Assembly: GCA_964481145.1 (NCBI GenBank)
Contig: CAYZTA010000005.1
Coordinates: 62,001-126,000, forward strand
Reading direction: 5' to 3'
DNA from: Sandaracinus sp964481145
GTDB lineage: Bacteria; Myxococcota_A; Polyangia; Polyangiales; Sandaracinaceae
DNA: 64,000 nt
In this document: positions 36,663-45,855 of the stretch, piece after piece
Numbering within the stretch: position 1 is the stretch's first letter
Layout: every line of letters starts with the position of its first letter
The notes under the pieces: model-generated
Database searches by the model: none
What the model was told of the DNA's origin: nothing
Seen by the model: only the letters and a program-made list of their open reading frames with translations
Position numbers and translations under genes: made by a program

Positions 36663-37962
36663 ACCAGACGGCCGCCGCTATGGCGTGCGCACCGCGACAT
36701 TGCTCGTGATCGCCAGCATGGTGGGAACGGGAGTGTTCACGACGACAGGGCTCTTGCTCGAGCACATCGAGTCGCCCGCAGCGGTGTTGCTCGTCTGGTG
36801 GATCGGAGGATTGGCCGCGCTCTCGGGGGCTCTTTCGTACGCCGAGCTGGCGTCCGTGTGGCCGAAAAGCGGCGGTGAATACGCACTTCTTTCTCGTGTG
36901 TTTCACCCCGCCATCGGATTTTGTGCTGGGTTGATCTCGATCATCGCGGGATTCGCCGCTCCGATCGCAGCCTGTGCGCTTGCATTCGCCCGCTACATGG
37001 CGGCCATGTGGCCCGGCGTGCCCGAACTGCCGATGGCGATCGTCATCGTGCTCGTCGTGAGCTCGATTCATGCGTCTCACTTCAAGACAGGTGCGCGATT
37101 CCAAGATGTGATGACCGTTTCGAAGATCGGGCTCATTTCGCTGTTCATCCTCGGGGGATTGGCGACCATCGAATGGTCGCGTCTCGCGCCTCCAGAGGAT
37201 GTGGGCCAGGTGATGTCGTCACCCCCTTTCGCGGTGGGGCTCGTGCTCGTGTATTTCGCGTATACGGGATGGAACGCAGCGGCGTACATCGCAGGCGAAG
37301 TCGAGCGCCCCTCGCGCACGTTGCCGATGGCCTTCTCGCTCGGAACGCTCGTCGTGACCGGGCTTTATCTCTTGCTCAATGCGGTCTTTCTGGCGGCGGC
37401 TCCCCGCGCGTCCCTCGCCGGGCGAATCGAGATCGGAGCGATCGCGGCCGAACATCTCTTCGGTGAATCCGCCTCTCGATGGCTTTCGATGATCATCGCG
37501 GTGGGGCTCGTGTCGACGATCGGCGCGCTCGTGGTGACCGGCACCCGAGTCTACGAAGCCATGGGACAGGATCATCCGCGCTTGTCCATTTTCGCGAAAC
37601 GAGCTGCGAATGGAGCACCCACGCCAGCGCTCGCGATCCAAGCCTTGCTCGCGATTTCGATGGTGCTCACGGCATCGTTCGATCTTCTTTTGGGCGCCGT
37701 GGGGTTTGCGCTCTCGATCGCATCCGGCCTGACCGTGATGGGAGTTTTCGTCGAGCGATGGCGAAATCCCAACCGAGTGCTCGATTATCGAGTCCCGTTG
37801 TATCCGCTCACACCTCTTTTTTTCATCGGTGTGATGGTGTGGACGGTGGTCCAATCGATTCTTTACGCACGTGACATCGCGGTGTTTGGGCTGCTGACCA
37901 TTCTGGTGGGGCTCCTTGGTTATTTCGTGTTGGGTCAAAAGCGTCGAGCAATTTCCGCGTGA
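36655..37962 (+). CDS. APC-superfamily permease
   Basis: ATG 36655 overlaps the previous stop. The product has about 12 helices, starting GVRTATLLVIASMVGTGVFTTTGLLL (unwound TM1 motif GTGVF), with SGGEYALLSRVFHP in TM3. It imports amino acids or amines in this superfamily; substrate unknown. GTG starts at 36622 or 36634 would also be possible. Its position after the TonB receptor and lipoproteins suggests but does not prove shared use. Confidence 0.85.
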   Translation: MTEPDGRRYGVRTATLLVIASMVGTGVFTTTGLLLEHIESPAAVLLVWWIGGLAALSGALSYAELASVWPKSGGEYALLSRVFHPAIGFCAGLISIIAGFAAPIAACALAFARYMAAMWPGVPELPMAIVIVLVVSSIHASHFKTGARFQDVMTVSKIGLISLFILGGLATIEWSRLAPPEDVGQVMSSPPFAVGLVLVYFAYTGWNAAAYIAGEVERPSRTLPMAFSLGTLVVTGLYLLLNAVFLAAAPRASLAGRIEIGAIAAEHLFGESASRWLSMIIAVGLVSTIGALVVTGTRVYEAMGQDHPRLSIFAKRAANGAPTPALAIQALLAISMVLTASFDLLLGAVGFALSIASGLTVMGVFVERWRNPNRVLDYRVPLYPLTPLFFIGVMVWTVVQSILYARDIAVFGLLTILVGLLGYFVLGQKRRAISA

Positions 37963-37987
37963 TCGTGCCATGATGGCGCACCCGATC

Positions 37988-38021
37988 TCGGGTGAAGCTG
38001 GGGACAGGAGTCCCCGCCCGA
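37988..38021. terminator. Hairpin between permease and Tad genes
   Basis: GGGGAC-AGGA-GTCCCC is a perfect six-pair stem with a four-base loop (38000-38015), extended by TCGGG / CCCGA on the outside. It lies just after the permease. No T-run follows, so terminator function is tentative. Confidence 0.5.
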
Positions 38022-38136
38022 TTCTGTGCATCGATTCTCATTTGTTCGGATATGCGAGGAAATAGCTCCGTGAACGACTTCATCTTAGTCTGGCACGGGC
38101 ATCGCTAAGGAATGCTTCGCATCACGCGAATCGCTC

Positions 38137-38406
38137 ATGATCAAGAAATCACGTCACGTCCAGATGTCCGAAGGAGAGCGGGCCGAACCCATCGGCGAGC
38201 CGGTCGAAGGCGCGCTCGAGTGGGCTTCTGATTCGAGCGATCCAATCGCGCGTCTCCGCGGAACGGGGGGAGTTGTATTCGTCGAATATGTTGCGCTTCT
38301 GTCACTGGTGACAGTGATCGGGGCAGGTGCCGTGTTGGCACTTGGAATCCCATTGATGAAGCTTTTTCACTATCAAGAGCTCATGCTCTCGTTGCCGATC
38401 CCCTAA
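38137..38406 (+). CDS. Flp-like small pilin
   Basis: 89 aa. A hydrophilic N-terminus is followed by TGGVVFVEYVALLSLVTVIGAG, a Gly-x4-V-E-Y processing motif with the E5 residue of type IV-like pilins, and a hydrophobic helix. Short, first in the Tad cluster. It is probably a second Flp-type subunit or minor pilin cleaved by the prepilin peptidase. The exact start is uncertain; ATG 38164 is possible. Confidence 0.7.
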   Translation: MIKKSRHVQMSEGERAEPIGEPVEGALEWASDSSDPIARLRGTGGVVFVEYVALLSLVTVIGAGAVLALGIPLMKLFHYQELMLSLPIP

Positions 38407-38437
38407 CCTCACGCTCGATTCATCAGGAGAACTGAAG

Positions 38438-38647
38438 ATGGCACATTTGAGAACCAACAAGTCACGGCGAGTTCGTGATCTCCTCGCCGACACACGTGGC
38501 TTGTCCACCGTTGAGTACATCATCATTCTGTGTTTGATCGCAGTGGTGTGCTTTGCCGTCTGGCGCCAGTTCGGTGAGAAAGTGAAGGAAAAGGTCAGCG
38601 GCTCCACCGAAACGATCGGCACGCTGCCCACCGATAGCGCGCCGTGA
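38438..38647 (+). CDS. flp: Flp-family pilin
   Basis: 69 aa. TRGLSTVEYIIILCLIAVVCFA carries the Flp cleavage and E5 motif (G-L-S-T-V-E-Y). The AGGAGA ribosome site is 10 bases before the start. It is the likely major pilus subunit of the following Tad machinery. Confidence 0.9.
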   Translation: MAHLRTNKSRRVRDLLADTRGLSTVEYIIILCLIAVVCFAVWRQFGEKVKEKVSGSTETIGTLPTDSAP

Positions 38648-38668
38648 GGATTCTGCGCAGATCTTCGT

Positions 38669-39229
38669 ATGTATGATCTCGGACCCGATCCGCAGTTCAT
38701 CCCTTATCTCTATGTAGTGGCCGCCGTGATCACGGCGGTCGCTGCATGGACGGATATGCGTACTGGGCACATTCCCAACTGGCTCACCCTGCCGTTTCTC
38801 GTCATAGCTCCTCTCTTCCACGGGCTTACGGCCGGCGCGCCAGGGTTTTTCGGATCGATTTTGGCGGTTGCGGTCTGTGGTGCCGTGCCGTTTTTGATGT
38901 TTTGGCTCGAAGCGATGGCAGGCGGTGATTTGAAGCTGTTCGTTGCCGTTGCTGCCATCGTCGGGATCGATGTGGGGCTGGAGGCGGAGTTCCTCGCCTT
39001 CATCATCGGCGCCATTTACGCTCTTGGGAGACTGGCTTGGCAGGGGACTCTTCTGCGGAGCCTGGGCAACAGTCTCACCATCACGCTTAATTTCTTTCTT
39101 CCACGCCGCTTTCGAAAACAGATCGCGCCGGAGCTTCTGGAGCCTTTGCGGCTCGGAGGTGCGATCTTCGCAGGTACGCTCATCGCGGTGTTCGGGCGGT
39201 TACAGACATTCTTCCTATTTGGAACGTAA
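38669..39229 (+). CDS. cpaA: Prepilin peptidase (TadV/CpaA type, A24)
   Basis: 186 aa, about five helices. The two catalytic aspartates lie in AAWTDMRTGHIPNWLTLP (near residue 28) and MAGGDLKLFVAVAA (GxGD-like, near 90). It cleaves the leader of the Flp pilins encoded just upstream. The start is ATG 38669, 22 bases after the pilin stop. Confidence 0.9.
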   Translation: MYDLGPDPQFIPYLYVVAAVITAVAAWTDMRTGHIPNWLTLPFLVIAPLFHGLTAGAPGFFGSILAVAVCGAVPFLMFWLEAMAGGDLKLFVAVAAIVGIDVGLEAEFLAFIIGAIYALGRLAWQGTLLRSLGNSLTITLNFFLPRRFRKQIAPELLEPLRLGGAIFAGTLIAVFGRLQTFFLFGT

Positions 39230-39242
39230 ATGCGGAGGGGTC

Positions 39243-40208
39243 ATGAAAAGTATCTCGCGTGACACCCGTGGCGCAGTCTACGTTGAGTTTTTGATCACCT
39301 TCATCCCCGTGTTTCTCATGTTTTTGGGGATGGTTCAGATGAGCCTCATGTTCGTCGGGGGCTTGACGGTGCAGCGTGCGGCGGCATCGGCGGCGCGGGC
39401 CGCGGCGGTCGTTCTCGATGATGATCCCCAGTATTACGGGGGCGAGCCGCGCATGCAGGTGGTGCCTGGAACGACTGAGTCGGGGGAAGGGGCAGAGCAA
39501 GGGCTCCTCGCCGCGTTTGCAGCGCTCGGGGTTTCGAGCGGAAGTCACTCGGGAAGCGCGCCTTTTGGGAATGGAGCAGAGGTGCATAGCGCGCGGCTTC
39601 GTGCCATTCGGAGCGCAGCTTCGATTCCGCTTCTGGCGATCGCGCCTTCTCCTTCCGTCATGTCGACGGCGGCACGGCACGAATCCGTGATGGGCGCGCT
39701 TGGAAGAATCCCGGCGTCACGTTCGGCATTCGGTGTTCTCTATCATCAAGGCGCACTTGCCGTTCGTCTGGTGGATGGACCTGCATCGGAGACGGACGTC
39801 GATCGGTTCGAAGCGGTCTCTTTGCACGAAGACGGAACGATGCCCACGCCCACACGTGTGCGCGTGACCTACCTGTTCCATTGTGCGGTGCCGCTCGTGA
39901 ATCGCTTGATTTGCAATGACCCTTTGTTCGTTGCGCTCGGGGCTGCTGGAGCGGCTGCCGTTCGTTCTGGGAGTGGTCCACTGACCGAGGAGCGGATCCG
40001 CACCATTGCGCGTCAAAGGGAGTTGGAGGAGCGACGTTCGGAGCGGGATGCGCTCGGCTGGTCCGATCTGCCTGAAAGTGCGCGATCGGCGATCACCGGT
40101 CTTCACACGGCGGGCATGCAAGCACGCGTCAAAGTGATGAGCGCCGAGGCGCAGCTGCCGATTCATTATGCGAATTACCGGTATCAATCCGAAGCCGAAC
40201 GCCGTTAG
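39243..40208 (+). CDS. TadE-like pseudopilin
   Basis: 321 aa from ATG 39243 with AGGGG upstream. RGAVYVEFLITFIPVFLMFL has the G-x4-E segment that is cleaved by prepilin peptidase, with a long helix after it. The rest is a globular periplasmic domain. In the Tad system TadE/TadF are minor pseudopilins needed for Flp assembly. Confidence 0.8.
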   Translation: MKSISRDTRGAVYVEFLITFIPVFLMFLGMVQMSLMFVGGLTVQRAAASAARAAAVVLDDDPQYYGGEPRMQVVPGTTESGEGAEQGLLAAFAALGVSSGSHSGSAPFGNGAEVHSARLRAIRSAASIPLLAIAPSPSVMSTAARHESVMGALGRIPASRSAFGVLYHQGALAVRLVDGPASETDVDRFEAVSLHEDGTMPTPTRVRVTYLFHCAVPLVNRLICNDPLFVALGAAGAAAVRSGSGPLTEERIRTIARQRELEERRSERDALGWSDLPESARSAITGLHTAGMQARVKVMSAEAQLPIHYANYRYQSEAERR

Positions 40209-40313
40209 CGCGACCGTGCTCCAGTTTTCCAGAAATCGAGGCCTTCGTGCACAGCCTCTTCCCGGTGGGCCGAGGGATCCGGTAGGCTTCCGCGATCCGA
40301 GGATCCTTATCCG

Positions 40314-41114
40314 ATGAATGCCAAGGCACTTCTGGCGGCCGTCGTAGCCGCGGCCGCAGGGGTCGTGATGCTGTTTTTGTACATGCAGCGCTTCGAGAAC
40401 GAAGCGCGAGGAGGGACGCCTGTGAGGGTCCTCCGTGCGGCCCAAGACATCCCTCTCGGCACAGCGATCTCCGAAGGCATGCTCGGCACCAGTGTCTTGC
40501 CGAGCCTCTACGTCGAGGGGCGGCACATTCCAGCGGAAGAGGCGTCACGGATCGTGGGTGTTCGGGCAATTTCGACTGTGCGTGCGGGTGAGTCACTTCT
40601 CTGGAGCGATCTGGCGACCACGAGCGACCAGAGCCGGAATTTGTCGAGCCTCATCCGCAATGGGCAGCGCGCCATCACCATTCGCGCAGACGCATCGACC
40701 TCGTTTGGCGGGCTGATTCGACCTGGCGATCGCGTGGATGTTCTTTTGACGCTCGAGCGCGCTTCTCAAGATCCGATCACGATATCGCTGCTTCAAAATC
40801 TGTTGGTGTTGGCGGCCGGGCAGGATGTCGGGGCCGAACCACGACCCGGCGAGCGGCGTCGAACGTCTCCCATCGGACAGGTCACCCTGAGCGCCGATGT
40901 CGAACAGGCACAACTGCTCGCATTTTCTGCCGAACGAGGGCGTTTGACCCTGGTTTTGAGAAATCCGCAAGATCTCGACCGCATCGAAAATCTTCCGGAT
41001 ATTTCGACGTCGGACATCATCGAACCCGAACGACGTGAGCGCGTCCGGCAGCATCCGCCGCAAAAGACGCCCCCCCCTCCCAACCTGCCTATAAGGATTC
41101 AAAGTGGACGCTGA
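40314..41114 (+). CDS. cpaB: Tad pilus assembly protein CpaB (RcpC)
   Basis: 266 aa, one N-terminal membrane segment, a SAF-like domain (VLRAAQDIPLGTAISEGML) and a second domain (RAITIRADASTSFGGLIRPGDRVDVLL). This is the typical CpaB/RcpC architecture. It acts in the periplasm near the secretin, and its gene overlaps cpaC by 11 bases. Confidence 0.88.
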   Translation: MNAKALLAAVVAAAAGVVMLFLYMQRFENEARGGTPVRVLRAAQDIPLGTAISEGMLGTSVLPSLYVEGRHIPAEEASRIVGVRAISTVRAGESLLWSDLATTSDQSRNLSSLIRNGQRAITIRADASTSFGGLIRPGDRVDVLLTLERASQDPITISLLQNLLVLAAGQDVGAEPRPGERRRTSPIGQVTLSADVEQAQLLAFSAERGRLTLVLRNPQDLDRIENLPDISTSDIIEPERRERVRQHPPQKTPPPPNLPIRIQSGR

Positions 41115-42264
41115 TTGCTTCTCGGTGTCTCTTCTCGAACGTCCATCTCGGATGTGCGCTCTTGCGTTGGCAGGGGTGCTGTTCGTGCTCGGCTCGGCGC
41201 CAGGCATCGCATCCGCGCAGAGCCGTCCAGAAACCGAGCGACTCGAACTGCAGATGGATGAGCAAGTCACGATCTCTGCGCAAGGCGTGGCGAGTTATTC
41301 GGTCGGTGCGCCGGGCATCGCGACGGTCGCTCTCTCTCCGAATGGCGATCATTTCGTGATCGGAGCCGTGCGTCCGGGGGTGACTTCGCTGTTGCTGCTT
41401 TATTCGAACGGACGGCAGGTCCGATATTCGATCACCGTGCTCGATCCGACGGCTGCACGCACCACAGGTGGAGTTCCGGTTCGCGAGAACATCCGTCTCG
41501 ATCTTTATTTCGTGCAGTTACAGGAAACATACAGCCATCAAATCGGGATTGGGTTTCCCGGTTCGATCGGTGGCACGGGGACGGCGAGGTTCAACCTGGT
41601 GACGGGCAATTTTTCGACCGCCACACTCCAAGTGACGAACCATGCGCTTCCGCGACTCGACCTCGCGCAGATAAGCGGTTGGGCGCGTCTCATGCGCCAA
41701 GCGATGTTGGTCACGGCGAATGGCCAAGAGGCAGAAATCAATAGTGGTGGCGAGGTCAATATCATCGTCTCCGGCGGTTTTGGCGGTCAACTTCAGCGGG
41801 TCGAGTTCGGGAGCGCCATTCAGGTGACGCCACGGTACGATCCCAATACGGGGCGAATCGAAATTGCGATCGAGGCCGATGTCTCGGATCTCACCGAAGC
41901 CACGACGCCAGGCGGCCCACCAGGCCGGACTCGCACTGCGCTCTCGACCGTGGTGAATCTCGAGCTTGGGCAATCGATCATCCTCGGCGGATTGGTGTCG
42001 CGCTCGGCGCGTGAGAGCCAGGGTGGGTTGCCGGGGCTCAGCCAGATTCCGATCGTGGGCGTGCTCTTCGGTACCAATCAACGTCGCGACGAAAATCTCG
42101 AGAATCTCTTGTTCATCATTCCGACCGTGGTGCAGGCTGTGCCACGCGCACAATCGGATCGAATCGTGGAGGCATTGCGCCTTTTCGAGCGCCACGGCTC
42201 GATTGGTGCGCCGGGTCTAAGCGAGACGGAGCTTTTCGAGCCTTCACCCCCCGGTTACGAGTGA
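41104..42264 (+). CDS. cpaC: Tad secretin CpaC (RcpA)
   Basis: 386 aa, GTG start, signal peptide ending IASAQ. The pilus-assembly N-domain (RLELQMDEQVTISAQGVASYSVGAPGIATVALSP) and the secretin domain ending GQSIILGGLVSRSARESQGGLPGLSQIPIVGVLF with LLFIIPTVV are present. It forms the outer-membrane channel for the pilus. Confidence 0.93.
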   Translation: MDADCFSVSLLERPSRMCALALAGVLFVLGSAPGIASAQSRPETERLELQMDEQVTISAQGVASYSVGAPGIATVALSPNGDHFVIGAVRPGVTSLLLLYSNGRQVRYSITVLDPTAARTTGGVPVRENIRLDLYFVQLQETYSHQIGIGFPGSIGGTGTARFNLVTGNFSTATLQVTNHALPRLDLAQISGWARLMRQAMLVTANGQEAEINSGGEVNIIVSGGFGGQLQRVEFGSAIQVTPRYDPNTGRIEIAIEADVSDLTEATTPGGPPGRTRTALSTVVNLELGQSIILGGLVSRSARESQGGLPGLSQIPIVGVLFGTNQRRDENLENLLFIIPTVVQAVPRAQSDRIVEALRLFERHGSIGAPGLSETELFEPSPPGYE

Positions 42265-42292
42265 AGCAGGCGCACGAGAGGAGGTTTCGTTC

Positions 42293-44080
42293 GTGTCGGT
42301 GAATCTCGCGATCGAGCTCGCGGATGGGACGGTCGAGATGTTGACCGTGGATGTCCTCGGTCCGGTATCCATTGGCCGCGATCCGAGCTGCCATGTCGTG
42401 CTTCCGTCTCCCGATGTGTCTCGCCGCCATTTGATGATCCAGCCTGCCCACGGCGCATTCTTGATCACCGACAATTCGGCCAATGGCACGATGGTGGGAG
42501 ATCAGCGGGTGCGCGGGACGACGGTGCAGGTGCCGGGCAACTTGCCCATGAAGGTGGGGCCGTATGTGATTCGGGTCATCGATCCGAGCTCACCGGGCTA
42601 TCTTCCGCATCAAGTCGCGCCCATGGGGGGGTTTGGCGCTCAGGCGTTTCTCGATCAGCCTGTGTCGAGGCCGCTGCCAAGTGTTGTCGCTCCGCCGAAG
42701 CCGCAAGTCACAGCGCCCCCCGTCGTTCCGACCGTCGCTCCGCCCTCATCCAGCGGACCCAGTGTGCCTGCGAAGAAATCGGGGGACGCGAGTCCTTACG
42801 ATCACTCGGGCACATCGATGGTTCCGATCGAGCTCCGCAAGCGCATTCACAAACTGCTGCTCGACAACCTCGATTTGGCCTCGCTCGATCGAAACAAAAT
42901 GGACGATCGCGTCATGCGCCCGAAGGTGCGCACGGCGTTGCGTCGAATCATTGGCGAGCTGAAAAACGATCTCCCTGCGACGTGCGATATCGCGGCTCTC
43001 GTCGACGAGATCTCCGATGAAGCGCTTGGTCTCGGGCCCCTCGAGCGCTTGATCGCGGATGACGCCGTGACCGAGATCATGGTGGTCGATCCCACCACCA
43101 TTTACGTCGAACGAAAGGGAAAGATTTCCCTGACGGCCATGCGGTTCACGGATGACGAAGCCGTACGGGCCGTGATCGAACGAATCGTGACGCCGCTTGG
43201 CCGGCGCATCGACGAATCGACACCTCTCGTCGATGCGCGCCTCAAAGATGGCTCACGTGTGAACGCGGTCATCCGACCTCTGGCGATCAAGGGGTCGTGC
43301 ATCACGATCCGTAAGTTCGCGAAGGTCCCTCTCAAACTCGATGATCTCATCTCCTTCAGCACGCTGACGCCCCAGATGGGTCGGTTCCTGACTCGCTGTG
43401 TGAAGGCGCGTCGCAACATCGTGATCTCGGGGGGGACCGGTTCTGGTAAGACCACATTGCTCAATGTGCTGAGTGCTTCGATTCCCGAAGACGAGCGCAT
43501 CGTGACGATCGAGGACGCAGCCGAGCTTCAGCTGAAGCAGCCGCATGTCGTGAGCCTCGAGACACGTCCGGCGAACATGGAAGGACGAGGGGAGTATTCG
43601 ATCCGCGACCTCGTCAAGAACTCGCTCCGTATGCGCCCCGATCGAATCATCGTGGGTGAATGTCGAAGCGGTGAAGCGCTCGATATGCTGCAGGCCATGA
43701 ATACCGGTCACGATGGGTCGATGACCACAACGCACGCCAATACGCCGCGAGAGGCGATTGCGCGCCTCGAGACGCTCGCATTGATGAGTGGAATCGATTT
43801 GCCGGCACGCGCGATTCGAGAGCAGATTGCGAGCGCGGTGCACCTCGTCGTGCAGCAATCTCGTTTGAGCGACGGAACCCGCAAGATCACGAACATCACG
43901 GAGATCGTTGGACTCGACGATTCGGGTGAGGTGGAGACACACGACATCTTCGGGTTTTATCGGACGGGGACAGGACCTTCGGGGCGAGTGATCGGAGAGT
44001 TCCGCGCGTCGGGGTATTTGCCTTCGTTCTTGGAGGACTTCATCACGCATGGGCTCGTGACCGATGGAGATTTCTTGTGA
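42293..44080 (+). CDS. cpaF: CpaF/TadA secretion ATPase with N-terminal FHA domain
   Basis: 595 aa. Residues 1-95 are FHA (VSIGRDPSCHVVLPSPDVSRRHLMI, NSANGTMV), followed by a Pro-rich linker. The ATPase core has GLGPLERLIADDAVTEIMV, Walker A GGTGSGKTTLLNVLSAS, Walker B EDAAELQLKQPHVV and RMRPDRIIVGECRSGEALDMLQAMNTGHDGSMTTTHAN. FHA binds phospho-threonine, so the motor may be controlled by a Ser/Thr kinase. It is one of two CpaF paralogues in this operon. Confidence 0.93.
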   Translation: MSVNLAIELADGTVEMLTVDVLGPVSIGRDPSCHVVLPSPDVSRRHLMIQPAHGAFLITDNSANGTMVGDQRVRGTTVQVPGNLPMKVGPYVIRVIDPSSPGYLPHQVAPMGGFGAQAFLDQPVSRPLPSVVAPPKPQVTAPPVVPTVAPPSSSGPSVPAKKSGDASPYDHSGTSMVPIELRKRIHKLLLDNLDLASLDRNKMDDRVMRPKVRTALRRIIGELKNDLPATCDIAALVDEISDEALGLGPLERLIADDAVTEIMVVDPTTIYVERKGKISLTAMRFTDDEAVRAVIERIVTPLGRRIDESTPLVDARLKDGSRVNAVIRPLAIKGSCITIRKFAKVPLKLDDLISFSTLTPQMGRFLTRCVKARRNIVISGGTGSGKTTLLNVLSASIPEDERIVTIEDAAELQLKQPHVVSLETRPANMEGRGEYSIRDLVKNSLRMRPDRIIVGECRSGEALDMLQAMNTGHDGSMTTTHANTPREAIARLETLALMSGIDLPARAIREQIASAVHLVVQQSRLSDGTRKITNITEIVGLDDSGEVETHDIFGFYRTGTGPSGRVIGEFRASGYLPSFLEDFITHGLVTDGDFL

Positions 44081-44937
44081 ATCCCTCGACCGAAACCCTC
44101 GCGCTCGGATACGCCGGCCTCGTGCTGAGCGTTCTCGGTGGGGTGGGCGCGTTGACGCTGATGCTTCTCAATCCGAGCTCGGCGCTCCGCAAGGCTTGGG
44201 CGCGGTATCTCGGTGAGCTCGATCGTGAGTTTCGATTTCAGCTTTGGAGGGTGAGCGCGACCAAGGTCGCGATCGCCCAGGTCGTGATCGTGGGCGTCCT
44301 CGTGTTCGCGGCGATCGAGGATTGGATCTTCCTGACGCTCATCCCTTTTTCCGCATTGGGTCCGCTGTTTTGGCTTCGGCGCAAGCACGAAGAGCGCGTT
44401 CGAGTGCTCGAGGAGCATCTCGATTCGTGGCTCCTGATGCTCGCCAATGCGCTCAAGGCCTCTCCTTCATTGGGGGAGTCGATCGAGTCGAGCGCCAAGC
44501 TGATGCGCGCTCCTTTCAGTGAAGAGCTCGATCTCCTCATCAAAGAGCACAAGCTCGGCACGCCCCTCGATCAAGCGGTGCTCAGCATGTCGACGCGGAT
44601 CCGAAGTCGCATCATTTCGAGCACGCTCGCGACCGTGCTCGTAGGTCGTCAAACAGGCGGAGATTTGCCGCAAATCCTCGAGCAAAGCGCGGCTGCGCTG
44701 CGCGAAATGGCGCGCCTCGAAGGCGTCGTTCGCACGAAGACCGCTGAAGGAAAAATGCAAGCGACCGTGCTCGCTCTGATTCCTTTCGTTTTACTTTTTG
44801 CGATCCATCAAGTGGACAGCCATTGGCTCGAACCGCTCTTCCAGACGTCGCTCGGCACCGTCGTGCTCATCGTCGCGACATGTCTTTGGCTCGCCGCGAT
44901 CATCCTCGCGCGAAAGATCCTCGTGGTCGACATCTGA
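44077..44937 (+). CDS. tadB: Tad inner-membrane protein TadB
   Basis: 286 aa, GTG start overlapping the cpaF stop by four bases. T2SS-F fold: LDSWLLMLANALKASPSLGESIESSAKLM and VGRQTGGDLPQILEQSAAALREMARLEGVVRTKTAEGKMQA, then two C-terminal helices. With TadC it forms the inner-membrane platform. Confidence 0.9.
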   Translation: MNPSTETLALGYAGLVLSVLGGVGALTLMLLNPSSALRKAWARYLGELDREFRFQLWRVSATKVAIAQVVIVGVLVFAAIEDWIFLTLIPFSALGPLFWLRRKHEERVRVLEEHLDSWLLMLANALKASPSLGESIESSAKLMRAPFSEELDLLIKEHKLGTPLDQAVLSMSTRIRSRIISSTLATVLVGRQTGGDLPQILEQSAAALREMARLEGVVRTKTAEGKMQATVLALIPFVLLFAIHQVDSHWLEPLFQTSLGTVVLIVATCLWLAAIILARKILVVDI

Positions 44938-44944
44938 GGTCCTC

Positions 44945-45847
44945 ATGCCTGCACGTGGATATGCATATCTCGCCGTTCTCATGATTGCGTCAGGCATCGT
45001 CATCGGCGCCTTCACGCTGGGCCGCAACAAACCCGAAATCAGTCCCCGCCTCGGCATGCGTGGTCGCAAACGGCAGCGCGCGCTCGAAGAAGGCGGATTG
45101 TTTGCGGCCACCGAACCCATGGTGCGCATGGTGGCGGGGTGGATCGCCTATTTCCCGTTGACGAATCAGCGCCGCAAAGTGGATGAGCTGCTCAAGCACG
45201 CAGGGGATTGGAAGGGGCTCACCGCCAACGAGTATTTTGCGCTCAGCCTTCTTTCGATGCTGCTCATGGGGCTCATGGGGCTTCTGCTTTCCAATCTCGC
45301 GGAGCTTCCCACCGTGAGCTTCATTGCGTTCGCCGGGATCGGGCTTTTGCTGCCTTTTTTCCAGGTGACAGGTGAGCGCGACCGCCGCTTCAAAGAATGC
45401 AATCGGTCGCTTCCCCAGTCCATCGATTTGGCCTCTCTTTGCATGGGTGCCGGTCTCGATTTTCCTGGGGCGATTCGGCAGATCGTCGACAAATCTGGCA
45501 ATCGGGAGGATGCTCTGCACGAAGAGTGGGAGACCATTCTGCAGGAGCTCGAGCTTGGGCGGACACGCCGCCAGGCGCTCGAGAATTTTGCGGATCGGGT
45601 GCCGACCGAAGCCGTGCGTGATTTCGTGAGTGCGGTCGTGCAATCCGAAGAAAAAGGCAATCCATTGGCAGAGATACTTCGAATCCAAGCGACCATGATG
45701 CGCATGCGGCGGAGTGTGATGGCGGAAGAAGCTGCGGCGCGTGCGGCGCTCATGATGATGGGGCCTTTGATGTTGATTTTTGGTGCGATCATCCTTTGTT
45801 TGATGGGCCCCTTCATCATCCAAGGCATGCAGACGGACGCCTTCTGA
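44945..45847 (+). CDS. tadC: Tad inner-membrane protein TadC
   Basis: 300 aa from ATG 44945. It has the companion T2SS-F fold: LPQSIDLASLCMGAGLDFPGAIRQIV, LQELELGRTRRQALENFADR, VQSEEKGNPLAEILRIQATMMRMRR and C-terminal helices. It sits seven bases after tadB, and the two membrane proteins pair. Confidence 0.9.
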   Translation: MPARGYAYLAVLMIASGIVIGAFTLGRNKPEISPRLGMRGRKRQRALEEGGLFAATEPMVRMVAGWIAYFPLTNQRRKVDELLKHAGDWKGLTANEYFALSLLSMLLMGLMGLLLSNLAELPTVSFIAFAGIGLLLPFFQVTGERDRRFKECNRSLPQSIDLASLCMGAGLDFPGAIRQIVDKSGNREDALHEEWETILQELELGRTRRQALENFADRVPTEAVRDFVSAVVQSEEKGNPLAEILRIQATMMRMRRSVMAEEAAARAALMMMGPLMLIFGAIILCLMGPFIIQGMQTDAF

Positions 45848-45855
45848 GCTCGAAC

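Noticed and set aside
37963..38136. c-di-GMP riboswitch before the Tad genes
   Set aside because: The conserved GEMM core could not be found in the gap; only a simple hairpin is present.
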